The position numbers and the translations under genes are program-made. From Branchinecta lynchi (taxonomy: Eukaryota > Arthropoda > Branchiopoda > Anostraca > Branchinectidae): a stretch of DNA of 64,000 nt. Every line of letters begins with the position of its first letter. Position 1 is the stretch's first letter. The notes under the pieces are model-generated. The model was given only the letters and a program-made list of their open reading frames with translations, ran no database searches and had not been told where the DNA came from. The stretch lies in NCBI GenBank assembly GCA_023053575.1, contig JAKZAP010000118.1:60189-124188 (forward strand), in the 5' to 3' direction. Below, one piece after another: positions 27,201 through 40,396 of this stretch.

Positions 27201-30200
27201 AAGGTTGGTTTTCCCACAAGGTTTGTTTTCTCACAAGGTTTGTTTTCCCACTAGGTTGTTTTTTCCCACTAGGTTGGTTTTCCCACAAGGTTTGTTTTCC
27301 CACAAGCTTTGTTTTCCCCCAAGGTTGGTTTCCCCGCAAGGTTGGTTTTCCCACAAGGTTTGTTTTCCCACTGTGTTGGTTTTCCCAAAAGGTTCGCTTT
27401 CCCACAAGGTTGGTTTTCCCACAAGGTTTGTTTCCCCACAAGGTTTGTTTTCCCATAAGGTTTGTTTTCCCACAAGGTTGGTTTTCCCACAAGGTTTGTT
27501 TTCCCACAAGGTTTGTTTTCCCACAAGGTTGGTTTTCCCACAAGGTTGGTTTTCCCACAAGGTTTGTGTTCCCCCTGTGTTGGTTTTCCCAAAAGGTTCG
27601 CTTTCCCACAAGGTAGGTTTTCCCACAAGGTTGGTTTTCCCGCAGGGTTGCTTTCCCCATAAGGTTTGTTTTCCCACAAGGTCTGTTTTCCCACAAGGTT
27701 TGTTTTCCCACAAGGTTTGTTTTCCCGAAAGGTTTGTTCCCCCACAAGGTTGGTTTTCCCACAAGGTTGGTTTTCCCGCAGGGTTTGTTTTCCCACAAGG
27801 TTAGTTTTCCCGCAAGGTTTGTTTTCCCACAAGGTTAGTTTTCCCACAAGGTTTGTTTCCCCACAAGGTTTGTTTCCCCACAAGGTTTGTTTTCCCACAA
27901 GGTTTGTTTTCTCACAAGGTTTGTTTTCCCACAAGGTTTGTTTTCCCACAAGGTTTGTTTTCCCACAAGGTTTGTTTTCCCACAAGGTTGGTTTTCCCGC
28001 AAGGTTGGTTTTCCCACAAGGTTTGTTTTCCCACTGTGTTGGTTTTCCCAAAAGGTTCGCTTTCCCACAAGGTTGGTTTTCCCACAAGGTTGGTTTTCCC
28101 GCAGGGTTGCTTTCAGCATAAGGTTTGTTTTCCCACAAGGTTCGTTCTCCCACAAGGTTTGTTTTCCCACAAGGTTGGTTTTCCCGCAAGGTTGGTTTTC
28201 CCACAAGGTTTGTTTTCCCACTGTGTTGGTTTTCCCAAAAGGTTCGCTTTCCCACAAGGTTGGTTTTCCCACAAGGTTGGTTTTCCCGCAGGGTTGCTTT
28301 CCCCGTAAGGTTTTTTTTCCCACAAGGTTTGTTTTCCAACAAGGTTTGTTTTCCCACAAGGTTGGTTTTCCCGAAAGGTTTGTTTCCCCACAAGGTTGGT
28401 TTTCCCACAAGGTTGGTTTTCCCGCAGGTTTTGTTTTCCCACAAGGAATGTTTTCCCGCAAGGTTTGTTTTCCCACAAGGTTAGTTTTCCCACAAGGTTT
28501 GTTTCCCCAAAAGGTTTGTTTCCCCACAAGGTTTGTTTTCCCACAAGGATTGTTTTCTCACAAGGTTTGTTTTCCCACTGTGTTGGTTTTCCCAAAAGGT
28601 TCGCTTTCCCGCAAGGTTGGTTTTCCCACAAGGTTGGTTTTCCCTCAGGGTTTGTTTCCCCATAAGGTTGGTTTCCCACAAGGTTTGTTTTCTCACAAGG
28701 TTTTTTTTCCCACAAGGTTTGTTTTCCCACAAGTTTTGTTTTCCCACAAGGTTGGTTTTCCCGCAGGGTTTGTTTTCCCACAAGGTTGGTTTTCCCGCAG
28801 GGTTGCTTTACCCATAAGGTTGGTTTTCCCACAAGGTTCGTTTTCTCACAAGGTTTGTTTTCCCACTAGGTTGTTTTTCCCACTAGGTTGGTTTTTCCCA
28901 CTAGGTTTGTTTTCCCACAAGCTTTGTTTTCCCCCAAGGTTGGTTTTCCCGCAAGGTTGGTTTTAACACAAGGTTTGTTTTCCCACTGTGTTGGTTTTCT
29001 CAAAAGGTTCGCTATCCCGCAAGGTTGGTTTTCCCACAAGGTTTGTTTTCCCATAAGGTTTGTTTCCCCACAAGGTTTGTTTTCCCACTAGGTTTGTTTT
29101 CCCATAAGGTTGGTTTTCCCACAAGGTTTGTTTTCTCACAAGGTTTGTTTTCCCACTAGGTTTGTTTCCCCACAAGGTTTGTTTTCTCACAAGGTTTGTT
29201 TTCCCACAAGGTTTGTTTTCCCCCAAGGTTGGTCTTCCCGCAAGGTTGGTTTTCCCACAAGGTTTGTTTTCCCACTGTGTTGGTTTTCCCAAAAGGTTCG
29301 CTTTCCCACAAGGTTGGTCTTCCCACAAGGTTGGTTTTCCCGCAGGGTTGCTTTCCCCATAAGGTTGGTTTTCCCACAAGGTTTGTTTTCTCACAAGGTT
29401 TGTTTTCCCACTAGGTTGTTTTTCCCACTAGGTTGGTTTTCCCACAAGGTTTGATTTCCCACAAGCTTTTTTTTCCCCCAAGGTTGGTTTTCCCGCAAGG
29501 TTGGTTTTCCCACAAGGTTTGTTTTCCCACTGTGTTGGTTTTCCCAAAAGGTTCGCTTTCCCGCAAGGTTGGTTTTCCCACAAGGTTTGTTTCCCCACAA
29601 GGTTTGTTTTCCCATAAGGTTTGTTTTCCCACAAGGTTTGTTTTCCCACAAGGTTTGTTTTCCCACAAGGTTGGTTTTCCCAAAAGGTTCGCTTTCCCAC
29701 AAGGTTGGTTTTCCCACAAGGTTGGTTTTCCCGCAGGGTTGCTTTACCCATAAGGTTGGTTTTCCCACAAGGTTTGTTTTCAAACAAGGTTTGTTTTCCC
29801 ACTAGGTTGTTTTTCCCACTAGGTTGGTTTTCCCACTAGGTTTGTTTTCCCACAAGCTTTGTTTTCGACCAAGGTTGGTTTTCCCATCAGGTTTGTTTCC
29901 CCACAAGGTTTGTTTTCCCACTAGGTTTGTTTCCCCACAAGGTTTGTTTTCTCACAAGGTTTGTTTTCCCACAAGGTTTGTTTTCCCACAAGGTTTGTTT
30001 CCCCACAAGGTTTGTTTTCCCACTAGGTTTGTTTCCCCACAAGGTTTGTTTTCTCACAAGGTTTGTTTTCCCACAAGGTTTGTTTTCCCACAAGGTTTGT
30101 TTCCCCACAAGGTTTGTTTTCCCATAGGTTTGTTTCCCCACAAGGTTTGTTTTCCCACTAGGTTTGTTTTCCCATAAGGTTGGTTTTCCCACAAGGTTTG

Positions 30201-32250
30201 TTTTCTCACAAGGTTTGTTTTCCCACTAGGTTTGTTTCCCCACAAGGTTTGTTTTCTCACAAGGTTTGTTTTCCCACAAGGTTTGTTTTCCCACAAGGTT
30301 TGTTTTCCCACAAGGTTTGTTTTCCCACAAGGTTTGTTTTCCCGAAAGGTTTGTTTCTCCACAAGGTTGGTTTTCCCACAAGGTTGGTATTCCCGCAGGG
30401 TTTGTTTTCCCACAAGTTTAGTTTTCCCGCAAGGTTTGTTTCCCCACAAGGTTTGTTTTCCCACAAGGATTGTTTTCCCACTAGGTTTGTTTCCCCACAA
30501 GGTTTGTTTTCCCACAAGGTTTGTTTTCCCCCAAGGTTGGTTTTCCCGCAAGGTTGGTTTTCCCACAAGGTTTGTTTTCCCACTGTGTTGGTTTTCCCAA
30601 AAGGTTCGCTTTCCCACAAGGTTGGTTTTCCCACAAGGTTGGTTTTCCCGCAGGGTTGCTTTCCCCATAAGGTTGGTTTTCCCACAAGGTTTGTTTTCTC
30701 ACAAGGTTTGTTTTCCCACTAGGTTGTTTTTTCCCACTAGGTTGGTTTTCCCACAAGGTTTGTTTTCCCACAAGCTTTGTTTTCCCCCAAGGTTGGTTTC
30801 CCCGCAAGGTTGGTTTTCCCACAAGGTTTGTTTTCCCACTGTGTTGGTTTTCCCAAAAGGTTCGCTTTCCCACAAGGTTGGTTTTCCCACAAGGTTTGTT
30901 TCCCCACAAGGTTTGTTTTCCCATAAGGTTTGTTTTCCCACAAGGTTGGTTTTCCCACAAGGTTTGTTTTCCCACAAGGTTTGTTTTCCCACAAGGTTGG
31001 TTTTCCCACAAGGTTGGTTTTCCCACAAGGTTTGTGTTCCCCCTGTGTTGGTTTTCCCAAAAGGTTCGCTTTCCCACAAGGTAGGTTTTCCCACAAGGTT
31101 GGTTTTCCCGCAGGGTTGCTTTCCCCATAAGGTTTGTTTTCCCACAAGGTCTGTTTTCCCACAAGGTTTGTTTTCCCACAAGGTTTGTTTTCCCGAAAGG
31201 TTTGTTCCCCCACAAGGTTGGTTTTCCCACAAGGTTGGTTTTCCCGCAGGGTTTGTTTTCCCACAAGGTTAGTTTTCCCGCAAGGTTTGTTTTCCCACAA
31301 GGTTAGTTTTCCCACAAGGTTTGTTTCCCCACAAGGTTTGTTTCCCCACAAGGTTTGTTTTCCCACAAGGTTTGTTTTCTCACAAGGTTTGTTTTCCCAC
31401 AAGGTTTGTTTTCCCACAAGGTTTGTTTTCCCACAAGGTTTGTTTTCCCACAAGGTTGGTTTTCCCGCAAGGTTGGTTTTCCCACAAGGTTTGTTTTCCC
31501 ACTGTGTTGGTTTTCCCAAAAGGTTCGCTTTCCCACAAGGTTGGTTTTCCCACAAGGTTGGTTTTCCCGCAGGGTTGCTTTCAGCATAAGGTTTGTTTTC
31601 CCACAAGGTTCGTTCTCCCACAAGGTTTGTTTTCCCACAAGGTTGGTTTTCCCGCAAGGTTGGTTTTCCCACAAGGTTTGTTTTCCCACTGTGTTGGTTT
31701 TCCCAAAAGGTTCGCTTTCCCACAAGGTTGGTTTTCCCACAAGGTTGGTTTTCCCGCAGGGTTGCTTTCCCCGTAAGGTTTTTTTTCCCACAAGGTTTGT
31801 TTTCCAACAAGGTTTGTTTTCCCACAAGGTTGGTTTTCCCGAAAGGTTTGTTTCCCCACAAGGTTGGTTTTCCCACAAGGTTGGTTTTCCCGCAGGTTTT
31901 GTTTTCCCACAAGGAATGTTTTCCCGCAAGGTTTGTTTTCCCACAAGGTTAGTTTTCCCACAAGGTTTGTTTCCCCAAAAGGTTTGTTTCCCCACAAGGT
32001 TTGTTTTCCCACAAGGATTGTTTTCTCACAAGGTTTGTTTTCCCACTGTGTTGGTTTTCCCAAAAGGTTCGCTTTCCCGCAAGGTTGGTTTTCCCACAAG
32101 GTTGGTTTTCCCTCAGGGTTTGTTTCCCCATAAGGTTGGTTTCCCACAAGGTTTGTTTTCTCACAAGGTTTTTTTTCCCACAAGGTTTGTTTTCCCACAA
32201 GTTTTGTTTTCCCACAAGGTTGGTTTTCCCGCAGGGTTTGTTTTCCCACA
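21254..32250 (-). repeat. Triplicated 3.5-4.4-kb block, last two copies apparently identical
   Basis: Three direct copies of one higher-order block lie in tandem. Copy A runs about 21254-25310, copy B about 25310-28780 and copy C about 28780-32250. A and B are offset by 4,388 bp at the start and 4,371 bp (one monomer less) further on. B and C are offset by exactly 3,468 bp (204 monomers) throughout, and the long translations that can be compared between them are identical in every frame. Rare markers present in all three include TTTTCGACCAAGG (about 22007, 26395, 29863), TTTTCAAACAAGG (about 21922, 26310, 29778) and GTGTTCCCCCTGTG (B and C at about 27567 and 31035). Confidence 0.88.
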
Positions 32251-33603
32251 AGGTTAGTTTTCCCGAAAGGTTTGTTTCCCCACAAGGTTGGTTTTCCCAC
32301 AAGGTTGGTATTCCCGCAGGGTTTGTTTTCCCACAAGTTTAGTTTTCCCGCAAGGTTTGTTTCCCCACAAGATTTGTTTTCCCACAAGGATTGTTTTCCC
32401 ACTAGGTTTGTTTCCCCACAAGGTTTGTTTTCCCACAAGGTTTGTTTTCCCCCAAGGTTGGTTTTCCCGCAAGGTTGGTTTTCCCACAAGGTTTGTTTTC
32501 CCACTGTGTTGGTTTTCCCAAAAGGTTCGCTTTCCCACAAGGTTGGTTTTCCCACAAGGTTGGTTTTCCCGCAGGGTTGCTTTCCCCATAAGGTTGGTTT
32601 TCCCACAAGGTTTGTTTTCTCACAAGGTTTGTTTTCCCACTAGGTTGTTTTTTCCCACTAGGTTGGTTTTCCCACAAGGTTTGTTTTCCCACAAGCTTTG
32701 TTTTCCCCCAAGGTTGGTTTTCCCGCAAGGTTGGTTTTCCCACAAGGTTTGTTTTCCCACTGTGTTGGTTTTCCCAAAAGGTTCGCTTTCCCGCAAGGTT
32801 GGTTTTCCCACAAGGTTTGTTTCCCCACAAGGTTTGTTTTCCCATAAGGTTTGTTTTCCCACAAGGTTGGTTTTCCCACAAGGTTTGTTTTCCCACAAGG
32901 TTTGTTTTCCCACAAGGTTGGTTTTCCCGCAAGGTTGGTTTTCCCACAAGGTTTGTGTTCCCACTGTGTTGGTTTTCCCAAAAGGTTCGCTTTCCCACAA
33001 GGTTGGTTTTCCCACAAGGTTGGTTTTCCCGCAGGGTTGCTTTCCCCATAAGGTTTGTTTTCCCACAAGGTCTGTTTTCCCACAAGGTTTGTTTTCCCAC
33101 AAGGTTTGTTTTCCCGAAAGGTTTGTTCCCCCACAAGGTTGGTTTTCCAACAAGGTTGGTTTTCCCGCAGGGTTTGTTTTCCCACAAGGTTAGTTTTCCC
33201 GCAAGGTTTGTTTTCCCACAAGGTTAGTTTTCTCACAAGGTTTGTTTTCCCACAAGGTTTGTTTTCCCGAAAGGTTTGTTCCCCCACAAGGTTGGTTTTC
33301 CAACAAGGTTGGTTTTCCCGCAGGGTTTGTTTTCCCACAAGGTTAGTTTCCCCACAAGGTTTGTTTCCCCACTAGGTTTGTTTTCCCACAAGGTTTGTTT
33401 TCTCACAAGGTTTGTTTTCCCACAAGGTTTGTTTTCCCACAAGGTTTGTTTTCCCACAAGGTTTGTTTTCCCACAAGGTTGGTTTTCCCGCAAGGTTGGT
33501 TTTCCCACAAGGTTTGTTTTCCCACTGTGTTGGTTTTCCCAAAAGGTTCGCTTTCCAACAAGGTTGGTTTTCCCACAAGGTTGGTTGTCCCGCAGGGTTG
33601 CTT

Positions 33604-36600
33604 TCAGCATAAGGTTTGTTTTCCCACAAGGTTTGTTCTCCCACAAGGTTTGTTTTCCCACAAGGTTGGTTTTCCCGCAAGGTTGGTTTTCCCACAAGGT
33701 TTGTTTTCCCACTGTGTTGGTTTTCCCAAAAGGTTCGCTTTCCCACAAGGTTGGTTTTCCCACAAGGTTGGTTTTCCCGCAGGGTTGCTTTCCCCATAAG
33801 GTTGGTTTTCCCACAAGGTTTGTTTTCTCACAAGGTTTGTTTTCCCACTAGGTTGTTTTTTCCCACTAGGTTGGTTTTCCCACAAGGTTTGTTTTCCCAC
33901 AAGCTTTGTTTTCCCCCAAGGTTGGTTTTCCCGCAAGGTTGGTTTTCCCACAAGGTTTGTTTTCCCACTGTGTTGGTTTTCCCAAAAGGTTCGCTTTCCC
34001 ACAAGGTTGGTTTTCCCACAAGGTTGGTTTTCCCGCAGGGTTGCTTTCCCCGTAAGGTTTGTTTTCCCACAAGGTTTGTTTTCCCACAAGGTTTGTTTTC
34101 CCACAAGGTTGGTTTTCCCGAAAGGTTTGTTTCCCCACAAGGTTGGTTTTCCCACAAGGTTGGTTTTCCCGCAGGTTTTGTTTTCCCACAAGGTATGTTT
34201 TCCCGCAAGGTTTGTTTTCCCACAAGGTTAGTTTTCCCACAAGGTTTGTTTCCCCAAAAGGTTTGTTTCCCCACAAGGTTTGTTTTCCCACAAGGATTGT
34301 TTTCTCACAAGGTTTGTTTTCCCACTGTGTTGGTTTTCCCAAAAGGTTCGCTTTCCCGCAAGGTTGGTTTTCCCACAAGGTTGGTTTTCCCGCAGGGTTT
34401 GTTTCCCCATAAGGTTGGTTTTCCCACAAGGTTTGTTTTCTCACAAGGTTTGTTTTCCCACAAGGTTTGTTTTCCCACAAGGTTTGTTTTCCCACAAGGT
34501 TGGTTTTCCCGCAGGGTTTGTTTTCCCACAAGGTTAGTTTTCCCGAAAGGTTTGTTTCCCCACAAGGTTGGTTTTCCCACAAGGTTGGTATTCCCGCAGG
34601 GTTTGTTTTCCCACAAGTTTAGTTTTCCCGCAAGGTTTGTTTCCCCACAAGATTTGTTTTCCCCCAAGGTTGGTTTTCCCGCAAGGTTGGTTTTCCCACA
34701 AGGTTTGTTTTCCCACTGTGTTGGTTTTCCCAAAAGGTTGGCTTTCCCGCAAGGTTGGTTTTCCCACAAGGTTTGTTTCCCCACAAGGTTTTTTTTCCCA
34801 TAAGGTTTGTTTTCCCACAAGGTTGGTTTTCCCACAAGGTTTGTTTTCCCACAAGGTTTGTTTTCCCACAAGGTTGGTTTTCCCGCAAGGTTGGTTTTCC
34901 CACAAGGTTTATGTTCCCACTGTGTTCGTTTTCCCAAAAGGTTCGCTTTCCCACAAGGTTTGTTTTCCCACAAGCTTTGTTTTCCCCCAAGGTTGGTTTT
35001 CCCGCAAGGTTGGTTTTCCCACAAGGTTTGTTTTCCCACTGTGTTGGTTTTCCCAAAAGGTTCGCTTTCCCGCAAGGTTGGTTTTCCCACAAGGTTTGTT
35101 TTCCCATAAGGTTTGTTTTCCCACAAGGTTTGTTTTCCCACAAGGTTTGTTTTCCCACAAGGTTGGTTTTCCCAAAAGGTTCGCTTTCCCACAAGGTTGG
35201 TTTTCCCACAAGGTTGGTTTTCCCGCAGGGTTGCTTTACCCATAAGGTTGGTTTTCCCACAAGGTTTGTTTTCAAACAAGGTTTGTTTTCCCACTAGGTT
35301 GTTTTTCCCACTAGGTTGGTTTTCCCACTAGGTTTGTTTTCCCACAAGCTTTCTTTTCGACCAAGGTTGGTTTTCCCGCAAGGTTGGTTTTAACACAAGG
35401 TTTGTTTTCCCACTGTGTTGGTTTTCCCAAAAGGTTCGCTTTCCCGCAAGGTTGGTTTTCCCACAAGGTTTGTTTCCCCACAAGGTTTGTTTTCCCATAA
35501 GGTTTGTTTCCCCACAAGGTTTGTTTTCCCACTAGGTTTGTTTTCCCATAAGGTTGGTTTTCCCACAAGGTTTGTTTTCTCACAAGGTTTGTTTTCCCAC
35601 TAGGTTTGTTTCCCCACAAGGTTTGTTTTCTCACAAGGTTTGTTTCCCCACAAGGTTGGTTTTCCCACAAGGTTGGTATTCCCGCAGGGTTTGTTTTCCC
35701 ACAAGTTTAGTTTTCCCGCAAGGTTTGTTTCCCCACAAGGTTTGTTTTCCCACAAGGATTGTTTTCCCACTAGGTTTGTTTCCCCACAAGGTTTGTTTTC
35801 CCACAAGGTTTGTTTTCCCCCAAGGTTGGTTTTCCCGCAAGGTTGGTTTTCCCACAAGGTTTGTTTTCCCACTGTGTTGGTTTTCCCAAAAGGTTCGCTT
35901 TCCCACAAGGTTGGTTTTCCCACAAGGTTGGTTTTCCCGCAGGGTTGCTTTCCCCATAAGGTTGGTTTTCCCACAAGGTTTGTTTTCTCACAAGGTTTGT
36001 TTTCCCACTAGGTTGTTTTTTCCCACTAGGTTGGTTTTCCCACAAGGTTTGTTTTCCCACAAGCTTTGTTTTCCCCCAAGGTTGGTTTTCCCGCAAGGTT
36101 GGTTTTCCCACAAGGTTTGTTTTCCCACTGTGTTGGTTTTCCCAAAAGTTTCGCTTTCCCGCAAGGTTGGTTTTCCCACAAGGTTTGTTTTCCCACTGTG
36201 TTGGTTTTCCCAAAAGGTTCGCTTTCCAACAAGGTTGGTTTTCCCACAAGGTTGGTTGTCCCGCAGGGTTGCTTTCAGCATAAGGTTTGTTTTCCCACAA
36301 GGTTTGTTCTCCCACAAGGTTTGTTTTCCCACAAGGTTGGTTTTCCCGCAAGGTTGGTTTTCCCACAAGGTTTGTTTTCCCACTGTGTTGGTTTTCCCAA
36401 AAGGTTCGCTTTCCCACAAGGTTGGTTTTCCCACAAGGTTGGTTTTCCCGCAGGGTTGCTTTCCCCATAAGGTTGGTTTTCCCACAAGGTTTGTTTTCTC
36501 ACAAGGTTTGTTTTCCCACTAGGTTGTTTTTTCCCACTAGGTTGGTTTTCCCACAAGGTTTGTTTTCCCACAAGCTTTGTTTTCCCCCAAGGTTGGTTTT

Positions 36601-37594
36601 CCCGCAAGGTTGGTTTTCCCACAAGGTTTGTTTTCCCACTGTGTTGGTTTTCCCAAAAGGTTCGCTTTCCCACAAGGTTGGTTTTCCCACAAGGTTGGTT
36701 TTCCCGCAGGGTTGCTTTCCCCGTAAGGTTTGTTTTCCCACAAGGTTTGTTTTCCCACAAGGTTTGTTTTCCCACAAGGTTGGTTTTCCCGAAAGGTTTG
36801 TTTCCCCACAAGGTTGGTTTTCCCACAAGGCTGGTTTTCCCGCAGGTTTTGTTTTCCCACAAGGTATGTTTTCCCGCAAGGTTTGTTTTCCCACAAGGTT
36901 CGTTTTCCCACAAGGTTTGTTTCCCCAAAAGTTTTGTTTCCCCACAAGGTTTGTTTTCCCACAAGGATTGTTTTCTCACAAGGTTTGTTTTCCCACTGTG
37001 TTGGTTTTCCCAAAAGGTTCGCTTTCCCGCAAGGTTGGTTTTCCCACAAGGTTGGTTTTCCCGCAGGGTTTGTTTCCCCATAAGGTTGGTTTTCCCACAA
37101 GGTTTGTTTTCTCACAAGGTTTGTTTTCCCACAAGGTTTGTTTTCCCACAAGGTTTGTTTTCCCACAAGGTTGGTTTTCCCGCAGGGTTTGTTTTCCCAC
37201 AAGGTTAGTTTTCCCGAAAGGTTTGTTTCCCCACAAGGTTGGTTTTCCCACAAGGTTGGTATTCCCGCAGGGTTTGTTTTCCCACAAGTTTAGTTTTCCC
37301 GCAAGGTTTGTTTCCCCACAAGATTTGTTTTCCCACAAGGATTGTTTTCCCACTAGGTTTGTTTCCCCACAAGGTTTGTTTTCCCACAAGGTTTGTTTTC
37401 CCCCAAGGTTGGTTTTCCCGCAAGGTTGGTTTTCCCACAAGGTTTGTTTTCCCACTGTGTTGGTTTTCCCAAAAGGTTCGCTTTCCCACAAGGTTGGTTT
37501 TCCCACAAGGTTGGTTTTCCCGCAGGGTTGCTTTCCCCATAAGGTTGGTTTTCCCACAAGGTTTGTTTTCTCACAAGGTTTGTTTTCCCACTAG
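33604..37594 (-). repeat. Tandem duplication at 2,671-2,995-bp offset
   Basis: Segment 33604-34700 recurs at 36275-37371, offset 2,671 bp. The following part, about 34755-35600, recurs at 37750-38598, offset 2,995 bp, so the second copy carries 324 bp more between these landmarks. Shared rare markers are CTTTCAGCATAAGG (33601 and 36272), CCCCGTAAGG (34048 and 36719) and GTTTATGTTCCCAC (34907 and 37902). Several single differences, such as GGTTAGTTTTCC against GGTTCGTTTTCC (about 34226 and 36897), show the copies are not identical. Confidence 0.82.
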
Positions 37595-40392
37595 GTTGTT
37601 TTTTCCCACTAGGTTGGTTTTCCCACAAGGTTTGTTTTCCCACAAGCTTTGTTTTCCCCCAAGGTTGGTTTTCCCGCAAGGTTGGTTTTCCCACAAGGTT
37701 TGTTTTCCCACTGTGTTGGTTTTCCCAAAAGGTTCGCTTTCCCGCAAGGTTGGTTTTCCCACAAGGTTTGTTTCCCCACAAGGTTTTTTTTCCCATAAGG
37801 TTTGTTTTCCCACAAGGTTGGTTTTCCCACAAGGTTTGTTTTCCCACAAGGTTTGTTTTCCCACAAGGTTGGTTTTCCCGCAAGGTTGGTTTTCCCACAA
37901 GGTTTATGTTCCCACTGTGTTGGTTTTCCCAAAAGGTTCGCTTTCCCACAAGGTTTGTTTTCCCACAAGCTTTGTTTTCCCCCAAGGTTGGTTTTCCCGC
38001 AAGGTTGGTTTTCCCACAAGGTTTGTTTTCCCACTGTGTTGGTTTTCCCAAAAGGTTCGCTTTCCCGCAAGGTTGGTTTTCCCACAAGGTTTGTTTTCCC
38101 ATAAGGTTTGTTTTCCCACAAGGTTTGTTTTCCCACAAGGTTTGTTTTCCCACAAGGTTGGTTTTCCCAAAAGGTTCGCTTTCCCACAAGGTTGGTTTTC
38201 CCACAAGGTTGGTTTTCCCGCAGGGTTGCTTTACCCATAAGGTTGGTTTTCCCACAAGGTTTGTTTTCAAACAAGGTTTGTTTTCCCACTAGGTTGTTTT
38301 TCCCACTAGGTTGGTTTTCCCACTAGGTTTGTTTTCCCACAAGCTTTCTTTTCGACCAAGGTTGGTTTTCCCGCAAGGTTGGTTTTAACACAAGGTTTGT
38401 TTTCCCACTGTGTTGGTTTTCCCAAAAGGTTCGCTTTCCCGCAAGGTTGGTTTTCCCACAAGGTTTGTTTCCCCACAAGGTTTGTTTTCCCATAAGGTTT
38501 GTTTCCCCACAAGGTTTGTTTTCCCACTAGGTTTGTTTTCCCATAAGGTTGGTTTTCCCACAAGGTTTGTTTTCTCACAAGGTTTGTTTTCCCACTAGGT
38601 TTGTTTCCCCACAAGGTTTGTTTTCTCACAAGGTTTGTTTTCCCACAAGGTTTGTTTTCCCACAAGGTTTGTTTTCCCACAAGGTTTGTTTTCCCACAAG
38701 GTTTGTTTTCCCGAAAGGTTTGTTTCCCCACAAGGTTGGTTTTCCCACAAGGTTGGTATTCCCGCAGGGTTTGTTTTCCCACAAGTTTAGTTTTCCCGCA
38801 AGGTTTGTTTCCCCACAAGGTTTGTTTTCCCACAAGGATTGTTTTCCCACTAGGTTTGTTTCCCCACAAGGTTTGTTTTCCCACAAGGTTTGTTTTCCCC
38901 CAAGGTTGGTTTTCCCGCAAGGTTGGTTTTCCCACAAGGTTTGTTTTCCCACTGTGTTGGTTTTCCCAAAAGGTTCGCTTTCCCACAAGGTTGGTTTTCC
39001 CACAAGGTTGGTTTTCCCGCAGGGTTGCTTTCCCCATAAGGTTGGTTTTCCCACAAGGTTTGATTTCTCACAAGGTTTGTTTTCCCACTAGGCTGTTTTT
39101 TCCCACTAGGTTGGTTTTCCCACAAGGTTTGTTTTCCCACAAGCTTTGTTTTCCCCCAAGGTTGGTTTTCCCGCAAGGTTGGTTTTCCCACAAGGTTTGT
39201 TTTCCCACTGTGTTGGTTTTCCCAAAAGGTTCGCTTTCCCGCAAGGTTGGTTTTCCCACAAGGTTTGTTTCCCCACAAGGTTTTTTTTCCCATAAGGTTT
39301 GTTTTCCCACAAGGTTGGTTTTCCCACAAGGTTTGTTTTCCCACAAGGTTTGTTTTCCCACAAGGTTGGTTTTCCCGCAAGGTTGGTTTTCCCACAAGGT
39401 TTGTGTTCCCACTGTGTTGGTTTTCCCAAAAGGTTCGCTTTCCCACAAGGTTGGTTTTCCCACAAGGTTGGTTTTCGCGCAGGGTTGCTTTCCCCATAAG
39501 GTTTGTTTTCCCACAAGGTCTGTTTTCCCACTGTGTTGGTTTTCCCAAAAGGTTCGCTTTCCCGCAAGGTTGGTTTTCCCACAAGGTTTGTTTTCCCATA
39601 AGGTTTGTTTTCCCACAAGGTTTGTTTTCCCACAAGGTTTGTTTTCCCACAAGGTTGGTTTTCCCAAAAGGTTCGCTTTCCCACAAGGTTGGTTTTCCCA
39701 CAAGGTTGGTTTTCCCGCAGGGTTGCTTTACCCATAAGGTTGGTTTTCCCACAAGGTTTGTTTTCAAACAAGGTTTGTTTTCCCACTAGGTTGTTTTTCC
39801 CACTAGGTTGGTTTTCCCACTAGGTTTGTTTTCCCACAAGCTTTCTTTTCGACCAATTTTGGTTTTCCCGCAAGGTTGGTTTTAACACAAGGTTTGTTTT
39901 CCCACTGTGTTGGTTTTCCCAAAAGGTTCGCTTTCCCGCAAGGTTGGTTTTCCCACAAGGTTTGTTTCCCCACAAGGTTTGTTTTCCCATAAGGTTTGTT
40001 TCCCCACAAGGTTTGTTTTCCCACTAGGTTTGTTTTCCCATAAGGTTGGTTTTCCCACAAGGTTTGTTTTCTCACAAGGTTTGTTTTCCCACTAGGTTTG
40101 TTTCCCCACAAGGTTTGTTTTCTCACAAGGTTTGTTTTCCCACAAGGTTTGTTTTCCCACAAGGTTTGTTTTCCCACAAGGTTTGTTTTCCCACAAGGTT
40201 TGTTTTCCCGAAAGGTTTGTTTCCCCACAAGGTTGGTTTTCCCACAAGGTTGGTATTCCCGCAGGGTTTGTTTTCCCACAAGTTTAGTTTTCCCGCAAGG
40301 TTTGTTTCCCCACAAGGTTTGTTTTCCCACAAGGATTGTTTTCCCACTAGGTTTGTTTCCCCACAAGGTTTGTTTTCCCACAAGGTTTGTTT

Positions 40393-40396
40393 TCCC
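40393..40396. repeat. Target-site duplication TCCC (left copy)
   Basis: TCCC abuts the element on its left and is repeated at 46814-46817 on its right. With one copy removed, the satellite across the empty site reads TTTTCCCCC followed by AAGG, a common monomer form with exact 17-bp spacing. The 7,918-bp landmark offset in the flanking 1,497-bp units independently fixes the duplication at 4 bp. Confidence 0.92.

Larger units (their letters stand above)
12699..40396 (-). repeat. 17-bp satellite array, middle segment (- orientation)
   Basis: The same 17-bp satellite appears here in opposite orientation, consensus on the + strand AAGGTTTGTTTTCCCAC, about 1,630 monomers without interruption. The variant set mirrors the left arm (for example GGTTCGCTTTCCC, GGTTGGTTTTCCCGC, CACTGTGTTGG, CCCATAAGG). 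The internal structure is dominated by nested tandem duplications, listed as separate entries. There is no gene, RNA gene or second mobile element in the stretch. It ends where the LTR element is inserted and resumes in phase at 46814. Confidence 0.97.
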
